Positions 1 to 5,495 are shown, numbered from the stretch's first letter. The stretch: DNA of 5,668 nucleotides from Pseudomonadota bacterium (GCA_027486155.1 JAIXPR010000310.1:1-5668); one strand, 5' to 3'. Program-made: numbers and translations. Notes: generated from the letters alone by a model not told the origin.

Positions 1-43
1 AGGCCGTAGCGAGTTAAGGAATCATGAATGGCTTAATGCCTGA
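1..43 (+). other. Probable 3' end of an upstream plus-strand gene, frame undetermined
   Basis: A strong plus-strand terminator starts at 43, so a transcribed unit should end just before it. The three plus frames close at 7-9 (TAG), 15-17 (TAA) and 41-43 (TGA). The TAA at 15-17 leaves about 25 nt before the hairpin, close to the 22 nt seen between stop and hairpin for the gene ending at 5473. The TGA at 41-43 would touch the hairpin. Too little is visible to choose a frame or a product, and an RNA gene ending here cannot be excluded. Confidence 0.3.
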
Positions 44-88
44 CCCCGCCCCCTCAACGTGAGAATGTTGAGGGGGTGGGGTTTTTTT
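43..88 (+). terminator. Strong rho-independent terminator
   Basis: A 16-bp stem pairs 43-58 with 67-82. It contains one G-T wobble and closes an 8-nt loop (59-66). Seven T residues follow at 82-88. No T-run lies on the other side, so it works on the plus strand only. It should end the transcript entering the window from the left. Confidence 0.9.
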
Positions 89-104
89 ATTTCAACCTTT
101 GACC

Positions 105-196
105 GGGAGGGCGACCGTCCTCGGTCGCCGGGTTGCGTGAGGCACATCCATTTGCCGATATGCAATATTCCGGCGACCGAGGACGGTCGCCCTCCC
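105..196 (+). repeat. 92-bp REP-like hairpin doublet, copy 1
   Basis: Two perfect 27-bp inverted arms (105-131 and 170-196) flank a 38-bp centre (132-169). Each arm is itself a hairpin: GGCGACCG pairs with CGGTCGCC across a TCCT loop. The centre has a weaker hairpin potential (GGCA with TGCC). A second copy in the opposite orientation lies at 5551-5642. The two are the same length and match at 73 of 92 positions in a gapless alignment by eye, including an identical 32-bp end. A partial third copy starts at 5657. The size, internal hairpins and intergenic placement after terminators resemble REP/BIME elements or small non-autonomous elements moved by a transposase in trans. No transposase is encoded here, and no target-site duplication was identified. 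Confidence 0.85.
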
Positions 197-219
197 AGGT
201 GCAGGGACGGAGCCGCAAT

Positions 220-249
220 AAAAAAAGGGGCCTGTTCAGGCCCCTTTTT
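220..249 (-). terminator. Bidirectional rho-independent terminator closing the minus-strand lipoprotein genes
   Basis: The stem pairs GGGGCCTG (227-234) with CAGGCCCC (237-244), effectively with a four-base GTTC loop. Seven A residues (220-226) precede it and five T residues (245-249) follow, so both strands show a stem followed by a U-run. It lies 23 bp beyond the stop of the gene ending at 273 and should end the minus-strand transcript. It may also back up the plus-strand terminator at 43-88. Confidence 0.88.
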
Positions 250-272
250 ACATTCGCGTAACCGGCGAACCG

Positions 273-1271
273 TTAATACTTCGTCCCCCCCTGATCCACC
301 TCCTTTAAGCTCTCCTGAGCAGGCTTAAAGGAGGGGTCGATCGAGAGCGCTTGCTTGAACTCGTAATTGGCGTCAGCGGCGCGGCTCATGTGGAGGTAGG
401 CTTTGCCTAGCTCGTAATGGGTCTCGGCGCTTTGAGGGCAAAGTCGGAGCGCTTTGCGAAGATGAAAGAGTTTGTCTGAGTCGTCGGCGGCCGCCGCCGC
501 GGCGTCGCGAGCTTCCTTCCCTTCAGCGCACCCGCCTATCGCCTGGGTAGACTCAACCACCTTCGCGGTCGTTGGCTCCTTCACTGCCTCAACTGGCGCT
601 GCCTCAACTGGAGCTGCCTCAACAGGTTCTGCTTGAGTTTTCATCGACGCCGCGCTCGCGAGATCCTTCTCCTCTATCCCCTTACCGACAGGCGCTGATG
701 ATTTGACCACAAGTGGAGCAGTGGTCGTTGCGGTGGTCGTTGGTGTAGTCGGTTTGGTGTCGTATCGAGCGAGTGGCTCCGAAGCTCTCACAGAGAGGGG
801 TGGTGGGGGGTAGGGGGATGTTTCGGTCTGGCCCCGTGGCGCTGGACCACGCTTTTGAAGTTGCAATCGCTTCTGCTCGACGAGGTAGGCGTTAACATTT
901 TGAGTGCGAGCCGAGGAGTAGCCGGTATCGGATTGCATCCGTCGAAGTTCCTCTATCTCGGAACGCTGCGCGCGAATTGATTGCTCTTGGCGTTGAAGGG
1001 TCTCACGTTGAGAATCGCCCTTCTCTTGTTGCGCTTGGAGGGCGTTTCCTATGAGTGCACCTGTCGCCGCTCCCGCTACCGCGCCGATCGCCACCCCGCT
1101 GCCAGCGTTCCCTGTTTGGTTGCCGACGATCGCGCCGAGTCCCGCGCCGATGGCGCCTCCGGCGACCGATCCGACCGCGGTGGTTTGCTTCGGCTTGGTG
1201 CATCCCGTGAGCGCAAGTGTCGCTACGGTTGTGAGGAGGAGTGTTCGAGGGGAGAGGAGAGTCGATGCCAT
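273..1271 (-). CDS. Glycine-zipper lipoprotein with coiled coil and C-terminal TPR
   Basis: This 332-residue protein starts with a lipoprotein signal peptide whose lipobox is LTGC, lipidated on Cys24. The next residue is Thr, so under enteric sorting rules it would go to the outer membrane. Residues 34-78 are a glycine-zipper segment of repeated small residues and GxxxG spacing, as in glycine-zipper 2TM envelope proteins. A Gln/Glu/Arg-rich coiled coil spans about 79-141. A Pro/Thr-rich linker (144-190) and a PVEAA repeat (216-230) follow. The C-terminus (about 252-325) has one clear TPR (284-317, ending ALSIDP) with a preceding half-repeat ending in RLCPQ. The start is supported by AGGA about 4 nt upstream. 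It lies 37 bp after the small lipoprotein gene and shares a motif with it. An envelope structural or scaffolding role is inferred; no enzyme motif is visible. Confidence 0.88.
   Translation of the reverse strand: MASTLLSPRTLLLTTVATLALTGCTKPKQTTAVGSVAGGAIGAGLGAIVGNQTGNAGSGVAIGAVAGAATGALIGNALQAQQEKGDSQRETLQRQEQSIRAQRSEIEELRRMQSDTGYSSARTQNVNAYLVEQKRLQLQKRGPAPRGQTETSPYPPPPLSVRASEPLARYDTKPTTPTTTATTTAPLVVKSSAPVGKGIEEKDLASAASMKTQAEPVEAAPVEAAPVEAVKEPTTAKVVESTQAIGGCAEGKEARDAAAAAADDSDKLFHLRKALRLCPQSAETHYELGKAYLHMSRAADANYEFKQALSIDPSFKPAQESLKEVDQGGTKY
584..635 (-). repeat. 15-bp in-frame tandem repeat (PVEAA coding)
   Basis: Three 15-bp units (584-598, 599-613, 614-628) begin with CTGCCTCAAC on the plus strand, followed by a partial fourth unit to about 635. 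On the coding strand they encode repeated Pro-Val-Glu-Ala-Ala in the linker before the TPR of the glycine-zipper lipoprotein. Units 1 and 2 differ at one base and unit 3 is more diverged. The repeat number could vary in frame by slippage without breaking the gene. Confidence 0.85.
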
Positions 1272-1308
1272 AGATTCCTGTTACGTTCGTTACTACCGTT
1301 TAGAGGGG

Positions 1309-1620
1309 CTACTCAGCCGCGTTCGGATACCTTTGCTTGTAGTATCCATCCTGATATTTTTGACGCCGGAGGTCATCTATCTCCTCCTGTTGTTTCTTCA
1401 TGCGCTCGTACTGTAGCTGCTTAAAGTGCTCGCGCTCTTTGTCTGTCGCCTTCTCAAGATCCCCGGATGGTAACGCTGGATCGACGTACGGAACCTTGTC
1501 CGGTTCGTGAGCGTTCAGATCCATCGAGGTATCGAGTGGAGGGGGAGTTTCATGACGTGAGCTACAGCCGGTTATGACGATGGTCGCAAGTGCTGCGATG
1601 ATTAGGTGTTCGCGCTTCAT
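1309..1620 (-). CDS. Small coiled-coil lipoprotein of unknown function
   Basis: The 103-residue product has a signal peptide ending in the lipobox ITGC, lipidated on Cys19 and followed by two Ser. After a Pro-rich stretch (26-50) it has a charged, Gln/Glu/Lys-rich helix, probably a coiled coil (about 55-90), and a Tyr-rich tail. I chose the ATG at 1620 over the in-frame ATG at 1635 because AGAGG sits about 5 nt upstream and the shorter form gives a standard n-region (MKRE). Residues 80-100 match residues 105-125 of the downstream glycine-zipper lipoprotein in spacing and nine identities (EI..LRR.....GY...R..N). The two genes are probably cotranscribed from the promoter at 1737-1766. I do not recognise the family; size and architecture are loosely like small envelope lipoproteins such as Lpp, without detectable similarity. 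Confidence 0.82.
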   Translation of the reverse strand: MKREHLIIAALATIVITGCSSRHETPPPLDTSMDLNAHEPDKVPYVDPALPSGDLEKATDKEREHFKQLQYERMKKQQEEIDDLRRQKYQDGYYKQRYPNAAE

Positions 1621-1736
1621 CTCTCTACCTCTCATGAAGGGACTCTGTACAGGTGGCGTGGCTCATTGCCAGTGCGGCCACCATCTCCTCGTGCCGCGGA
1701 TACGTTGCCCATGCACGGGGTTCCAGCGGTTCACTA

Positions 1737-1766
1737 ATTCTAATGGTTTATGAACAATTACGGCAA
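1737..1766 (-). promoter_or_regulatory. Candidate sigma-70-type promoter for the two lipoprotein genes
   Basis: On the minus strand, TTGCCG (1766-1761) is followed after 18 bp by TAGAAT (1742-1737), giving 4/6 and 5/6 matches to the -35 and -10 consensus. The predicted start near 1730 leaves a leader of about 110 nt before the ATG at 1620. The site lies in the 167-bp gap after lspA and would uncouple the lipoprotein pair from the lspA transcript. The assignment rests on pattern only. Confidence 0.5.
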
Positions 1767-1787
1767 TCTGAAAATAGAGTAGATTGC

Positions 1788-2324
1788 TCAATTACTCGGG
1801 GCGTTCGCGCTATCTTCGGGTGTTGCGGCTTTGTGCGGCAGGAACACGACAACCATGATACCCATAAATATCGCGCTATCCGCGATGTTGAAGGCTGGCC
1901 AATGGTAAGAGCCGAGATAAAAATCGAGGAAATCGACGACCGACCCGTACGTACAACGATCGATGATGTTTCCTATCGCGCCGCCTAATACGGCGGAGAG
2001 GCTCACCCGAGCGAGGGTTGATTGGCAGTTTGGGTGAAGAAGGAAGATGCATACGGCCACGATCGCGAGGGTAATCGAGACGCCGAGGGCGAACTCTCTC
2101 CATCCCCCAGGGAGGTTTGACCATAACCCGAATGCCGCTCCAGGGTTGAAGGTAAGGGTAAGGTTAAAGAAGCCCGGAATGACGGGAAGTACCTCTCCAG
2201 GTCTAAAGGTGTTCAGAATGAGTTGTTTAGAGGTCTGATCGATAAGGATCGTGAGCGCCGCGACGCTCGAAACAAGGGTCAATGCGGTACGTGTGAGAAG
2301 GGGGGCAGAGCTGCGCTGAGTCAT
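1788..2324 (-). CDS. lspA: Lipoprotein signal peptidase (signal peptidase II)
   Basis: LspA is an inner-membrane aspartyl peptidase that cleaves the signal peptide of diacylglyceryl-modified prolipoproteins just before the lipidated cysteine. The 178-residue product has the family's usual size and four hydrophobic segments (about 12-33, 75-96, 103-121, 145-163). The signature blocks are in order: IDQTSK with Asp29; FNPGAAFGL (59-67); GGAIGNIIDR (114-123) with catalytic Asp122; VVDFLDFY (129-136); and PAFNIADSAI (143-152) with catalytic Asp149. All expected catalytic residues are present, so it should be active. No Shine-Dalgarno is visible before the ATG at 2324; the frame is open further upstream but offers no ATG, GTG or TTG. 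The gene lies 108 bp downstream of the WD40 gene on the same strand, with no terminator seen between them. It sits among three predicted lipoprotein genes, its likely substrates. The usual ileS neighbour is absent. Confidence 0.97.
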   Translation of the reverse strand: MTQRSSAPLLTRTALTLVSSVAALTILIDQTSKQLILNTFRPGEVLPVIPGFFNLTLTFNPGAAFGLWSNLPGGWREFALGVSITLAIVAVCIFLLHPNCQSTLARVSLSAVLGGAIGNIIDRCTYGSVVDFLDFYLGSYHWPAFNIADSAIFMGIMVVVFLPHKAATPEDSANAPSN

Positions 2325-2432
2325 GGTGGGAGAGCTTAGCAGATAGCCGGAGCAAGGGGCAGGGGGAACCAGGGGAATGTCTCAGCAGGGGCGCTCCTCC
2401 CGTTGTTCGTGTCAGCGCTCGGTCACGGTTGA

Positions 2433-3656
2433 TTAGTAGTCGGTATCTTGAACTTTCCGCGTCGGTCGGGGGGGCGGTGTCACCTGAATCTCCGGCTGAG
2501 CCTCCAGCTGCACCTCCGCAATGGTTCCATCTTTCGTTGTTACCGCAAGGAGGCTTGGTGTTACGAAAGCAGCGCCTTGGGCGTTTGGAATATGGTGATT
2601 CGAAAGCTCTTGCATAAGGTTGGGGAGCGCTGTCGGCGCGATCGTAAAAGATGGATCGGCCTGAAGGCTGTGCACATGTACCTTCGAGTCCTTGCCCACA
2701 GAGGCGATTCGTTGCCCGTCTCGCGAGAGGGTGACAGCGGTGACGCGCCCCTGGTGGATCTGTTTGCGGGCGGAGAGCATGAACCCTTTTACGCGCCACA
2801 CCTCAACGTGCCCGTCCTCGGTGCCGACGCCGACGAATTCACCATCTCGTGAGATGGTGAGAGATGAAATTCCTCTATCGCGAGGGCGTCGTGCCACCAT
2901 CGCCGCGGGAATATCTGTATAAAAGCGGCCCTTGAAGAGGTTTCTGTCGAAGTCGCCGTCGTGATCATCGGAGGAGTAGCTCAGCCATCCGATCAGACCG
3001 CCATCCCAATCAGAGGAGAAGAACGCCCTTCCCACAGAGTGCCCAACGACACCGCTTACAATGGTTTGATGGCCTATATATCGTTCCACTACCTTCTCAA
3101 GTTCTTCGGTGGTCGGCGCGTCCTGCTCCTCCATGAATCTCCATCGATAGATGCGGCCATCGGTGCCACCGATGAGAAGCGAGGTGTCGAGGTCGTGGAA
3201 CGCTAAGGATGTTGGTCGTACCTTCAGGCGAGAGAAGGTCCTCTTTTGAGGGCACCCGATAACGCAGGTGATGGTAATGCCCTGGTCATCTCCCCAGGCG
3301 ATGAGGGCTTTCGTTTCCCCGAAGGCCACCACCTTTGGGGTGGCGTGGAGGTGCTTTACCTCATGTCCCTGCCCACTGGTGAGGTTCCACGCTAGGATGC
3401 GACCATCCTGGCCCACTGAGAGCGCCCCCGGCGATGTCGAGGGAAGCGGGACAAGGGTAAGAACCTCTCCGGTATGTCCCTTAGTCGTTGAAAAGTTATC
3501 AGGAGAGACCGCTGAGAGTGCCGGGATGTTCTGTGATGACAGGTAGTTGGGATCGTTCTTTGAGGTGAAAACCCCTGCGGCCTGGTCGGCAATGTGGCAC
3601 CCCGCGCTGGCGCACAGCACGGTCAGGAGGAGTGTCTGGAAGGCGTTTCGGACCAT
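2433..3656 (-). CDS. Exported WD40 beta-propeller protein, probable lipoprotein
   Basis: The 407-residue product has a short n-region (MVRN), a hydrophobic core and a signal-peptide end SAGC at Cys20. The lipobox is imperfect because position -3 is Ser rather than Leu, so it could be lipidated or simply secreted. After a linker come about seven WD40-like blades: 60-92, 101-131, 143-173, 195-226, 262-289, 301-331 and 365-384. Blade ends include DGRILAWN, DGRIYRWRF, DGHVEVWRV and DSKVHVHSL. This fits one closed seven-bladed propeller with a Pro-rich tail (394-398). An acidic Asp/Ser insertion (227-237) follows blade 4. Propellers of this kind are usually protein-binding scaffolds, and no enzyme motif is visible. 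GGAG lies about 12-14 nt upstream of the ATG. It leads the minus-strand block and may be cotranscribed with lspA. The substrate or partner is unknown. Confidence 0.85.
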   Translation of the reverse strand: MVRNAFQTLLLTVLCASAGCHIADQAAGVFTSKNDPNYLSSQNIPALSAVSPDNFSTTKGHTGEVLTLVPLPSTSPGALSVGQDGRILAWNLTSGQGHEVKHLHATPKVVAFGETKALIAWGDDQGITITCVIGCPQKRTFSRLKVRPTSLAFHDLDTSLLIGGTDGRIYRWRFMEEQDAPTTEELEKVVERYIGHQTIVSGVVGHSVGRAFFSSDWDGGLIGWLSYSSDDHDGDFDRNLFKGRFYTDIPAAMVARRPRDRGISSLTISRDGEFVGVGTEDGHVEVWRVKGFMLSARKQIHQGRVTAVTLSRDGQRIASVGKDSKVHVHSLQADPSFTIAPTALPNLMQELSNHHIPNAQGAAFVTPSLLAVTTKDGTIAEVQLEAQPEIQVTPPPRPTRKVQDTDY

Positions 3657-3690
3657 AGTAAACGGGGGCTCTCCGGGCTCGGCGAAAAAG

Positions 3691-3720
3691 CATATACGAA
3701 ACTTCCGCTAAGCACTCCAA
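3691..3720 (-). promoter_or_regulatory. Candidate promoter for the WD40 gene (and lspA)
   Basis: On the minus strand, TTGGAG (3720-3715) is separated by 18 bp from TATATG (3696-3691), 3/6 and 4/6 consensus matches. The implied start lies about 28 nt before the ATG at 3656. This is the only convincing pair I found in the short upstream region, but the match is modest. Confidence 0.35.
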
Positions 3721-3749
3721 TGGTATAGACTAACCCACCAGGATTTAGG

Positions 3750-3773
3750 AAGGTCACTAAGGGACCTTTTTAT
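3750..3773 (+). terminator. Small terminator-like hairpin in the divergent region (possible attenuator)
   Basis: AAGGTC (3750-3755) pairs with GACCTT (3763-3768) around a 7-nt loop, and the T-run 3767-3771 overlaps the stem end. The T-run is on the plus strand only. No plus-strand gene ends nearby, so it would act on transcripts heading towards the gene at 4022. The stem is short (6 bp), so strength is uncertain. Confidence 0.5.
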
Positions 3774-3784
3774 TGTATTCATTC

Positions 3785-3838
3785 GCACAGCTTCCCCAGA
3801 GTAGAGGAATTCCCTAGGACAGAGGGATTCCCCAGGAA
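3785..3838. repeat. Imperfect 18-bp tandem repeat in the helicase-gene leader
   Basis: The units 3803-3820 and 3821-3838 match at 15 of 18 positions around a shared ATTCCC core. A more diverged unit (3785-3802) keeps TTCCCCAG. They sit in a string of alternating C and G runs that continues with GGGGA (3841-3845), TCCCC (3850-3854) and GGGG (3864-3867), allowing several mutually exclusive short stems. Function is unknown. Confidence 0.55.
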
Positions 3839-4021
3839 AAGGGGAGCAGTCCCCGCATAAGAAGGGGTGCGAGCAAAGCGGTCTGAACCGAGTCGTTCGA
3901 TCGCTGTATTTGTGGAGCGTATAGGTGGGTCGTCTTGTAGAACCGTTCTGCGCTCTCGTAGAAGGTTCGTATTCAATCCGCGCGTAATGTGTCCCTCATT
4001 TAGGAGTCTTAGATCAAAACT

Positions 4022-5473
4022 ATGGAACATATTTATTTTGAAGTCCCCACCTCGCTCTTAGCGAAGCCCCAAGCACTCTGCGATATCCTTGAGCTCGAGG
4101 CAGGTCATTCCTGCATCGTTTTCTGTAACTCACCATCAGACGCGGATTTCGCTGATGTGATTTTGAAAAAGCGTGGTGTTTCCTCCATTAAGTTGGTGGG
4201 CTACGTTCCGCAGATTAAACTCAGCAAGGCTATTCAACAGATCCAAAAGAAGGAGGTCGGGTGCCTCGTTCTCACAGATGTGGCCGCTCGAGGTATCCCG
4301 CTTGAGGACTTCGATATCGTAGTGAACTACTCCGTTCCAACCGACCCTGAGGTGTACTTCCATCGCTACTCTGAGAGCGAGACTGAGCGAAAGACAAAGA
4401 AGGTCATCAGCTTGGTAGCGGCTCTTGATCTCTCAAACTTCCACTACCTCAAGAAGCTCGGAACGCTTGAGTTCGTTCAGGGCACACTTCCAACTCCGGA
4501 AGAGCTTTTCCTCTCGAAGTTCACGCAGCTTCGTGAGCAAGCGGTTGAGAAGGCTCTCTTGAGCGATTCTGGGTTGTCTCAGCTCGTTGATAAGGTGATC
4601 GCAGACGGAAATGCGCGTGACATCGTCGCTTTATTGCTCCACAACACTATGACCGTTCTTCCATCGCTCAAGGCCGCTCCAGCAGCTGAGGAGTCGGGGG
4701 AATACGGCGGTGAAGATGAGGAAGAGGGTGGTTCGCGAGGTCGCGGTGGTCGACAAGGTGGACGCCGAGGTGACCGCGGTAATCGCGGGCGTTGGCAGGA
4801 CCAGGGCGAGGATGAGTTTGAGGATGATGACGATAGCCAGACTCGTTTCCTCGGTACCGGTGAGGGCCAGGAGGAGCGACAAGGTGGTCGCCGTGATGGA
4901 CGTCGTGGTCGCGATCGTGGTGACCGTGGTGGTGACCGTGGCGGAGATCGTCAGCGTGGTAACGGTGGACGCCAAGAGCGCGGCAACCGACGCGATCGTG
5001 GCGAGCAGGGCGAGCGTGGTGAGCGCGAGGAGCGTTCAGCCGAGCCTCGTCAGCGTCAACAGCGTAAGCCGATCGTTGTAGACAAAGAGGCTCGCCTCTA
5101 CGTCGGAGCCGGAGCGACTCACGGAATCTCAAGTGACGCTCTTACGCAGGATGTTATCAGCCTCTGTGGTCTTAACGCCGGTGATGTTCACCGAGTGAGC
5201 GTTCGCGAGAATTACTCATTCGTTGATGTTCCTGAGGCGGTTGCTGATCAAGTTGTTGAGAAGCTCGGTGATTCTTCCGTTCCTTCGACAGGTTCGAAGT
5301 ATTACGTGAAGAAGGCTGTGACCCTTTCGATCCCTCGCGAGGGCGGAGCTGAAGAGGCGCACGCTTCTGACGCTGGCTTCGAAGGTGGTGAGTCGCATCA
5401 CTCGCACGATTCGCACGAGGGTCATCACGCTGAGGAGGGGCCAACTCTTCTCGCAGTTGATGATCAGGCGTAA
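4022..5473 (+). CDS. Helicase-C-only DEAD-box relative with Arg/Gly-rich linker and DbpA-type RNA-binding domain
   Basis: The 483-residue product starts at the point where the second RecA domain of DEAD-box RNA helicases begins. Helicase motifs IV (CIVFCNS, 31-37) and V (TDVAARG, 85-91) are recognisable, and the domain runs to about 160. RecA1, with Walker A and DEAD, is absent. Motif VI, normally HRIGRTGR, reads HRYSESET (114-121), so both arginines are replaced (Glu118, Thr121). The motif V Asp is Pro93, and the motif IVa Arg is Leu67. A helical stretch (161-215) leads to an acidic and Arg/Gly-rich low-complexity region (223-346). Residues 357-432 match the DbpA/CsdA RNA-binding fold (RLYVGAGATHGI, NYSFVDVP). 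A His-rich tail (459-469) follows. It probably binds RNA without unwinding it by itself; autonomous ATPase activity is unlikely. AGGAG is 15 nt before the ATG, which is long. The gene has its own terminator and is divergent from the envelope block. Confidence 0.85.
   Translation: MEHIYFEVPTSLLAKPQALCDILELEAGHSCIVFCNSPSDADFADVILKKRGVSSIKLVGYVPQIKLSKAIQQIQKKEVGCLVLTDVAARGIPLEDFDIVVNYSVPTDPEVYFHRYSESETERKTKKVISLVAALDLSNFHYLKKLGTLEFVQGTLPTPEELFLSKFTQLREQAVEKALLSDSGLSQLVDKVIADGNARDIVALLLHNTMTVLPSLKAAPAAEESGEYGGEDEEEGGSRGRGGRQGGRRGDRGNRGRWQDQGEDEFEDDDDSQTRFLGTGEGQEERQGGRRDGRRGRDRGDRGGDRGGDRQRGNGGRQERGNRRDRGEQGERGEREERSAEPRQRQQRKPIVVDKEARLYVGAGATHGISSDALTQDVISLCGLNAGDVHRVSVRENYSFVDVPEAVADQVVEKLGDSSVPSTGSKYYVKKAVTLSIPREGGAEEAHASDAGFEGGESHHSHDSHEGHHAEEGPTLLAVDDQA
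4913..4951 (+). repeat. Short in-frame Asp-Arg-Gly-Gly codon repeat
   Basis: Tandem 9-12 bp units built on GAC/GAT-CGT-GGT encode DRG, DRGG, DRGG, DR (residues 298-310). They form the most regular part of the Arg/Gly-rich region of the helicase-derived protein. Synonymous third-base changes between units indicate this is not a very recent expansion. Confidence 0.7.
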
Positions 5474-5495
5474 GGCATAAAGCCTTCGTGATAAG

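Larger units (their letters stand above)
3657..4021. other. Divergent intergenic region with a long leader for the helicase-derived gene
   Basis: This 365-bp region separates the WD40 gene from the plus-strand helicase-derived gene. It holds the candidate minus promoter (3691-3720), a plus-strand terminator-like hairpin (3750-3773), an 18-bp tandem repeat (3785-3838), and alternating G and C runs to about 3867. It also holds AGGAG at 4002-4006, 15 nt before the ATG. I translated the downstream reading frame backwards through it: it has several stops (for example TAG at 4010-4012) and no trace of Walker A, DEAD or other RecA1 motifs. Plus-strand promoter candidates are weak: an extended -10 (TGGTATAGA, 3721-3729) upstream of the hairpin, and TTGTAG-18-TAGAAG (3935-3964) downstream of it. 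Open frames in this region lack protein-like features. Confidence 0.6.

Noticed and set aside
105..196. CRISPR array or tRNA-like cloverleaf reading of the left repeat
   Set aside because: There is one inverted pair rather than regularly spaced direct repeats with unique spacers. The three-hairpin fold has no anticodon arm, T-loop consensus or CCA-type acceptor.
59..328. 89-residue plus-strand open frame over the left terminator and repeat
   Set aside because: It begins inside the terminator hairpin, crosses both repeat arms and a second terminator, and overlaps the end of the lipoprotein gene.
981..1424. Plus-strand open frames opposite the lipoprotein genes (981-1424, 1051-1416)
   Set aside because: They are antisense to genes with clear lipoboxes and domains, and their translations show no family features.
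1625..1684. Short minus-strand frame of 19 codons ahead of the small lipoprotein, possible leader peptide
   Set aside because: Its AGGAG directly abuts the ATG with no spacing, the sequence has no regulatory codon run, and its stop next to the lipoprotein SD may be chance.
2227..2799. 190-residue minus-strand open frame overlapping the WD40 gene and lspA
   Set aside because: It overlaps two convincing genes in another frame, its sequence is Arg/Pro/Ser-rich with no domain, and it has no start signal of its own. A GGGAGGAG at 2396-2403 on this strand has only CTG after it.
3779..4030. 83-residue minus-strand open frame in the divergent region, with an LGN repeat
   Set aside because: The repeated LGN residues come from the 18-bp DNA repeat. 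No ribosome binding site, signal or domain is visible, and it runs across the start of the helicase-derived gene.
4631..5132. Open frames antisense to the Arg/Gly-rich region (4631-4975 and 4668-5132) and a +1 frame at 4710-5081
   Set aside because: They are low-complexity shadows of the repeated RGG codons (Thr-rich, His/Arg-rich and Val-rich translations), which keep all frames free of stops.
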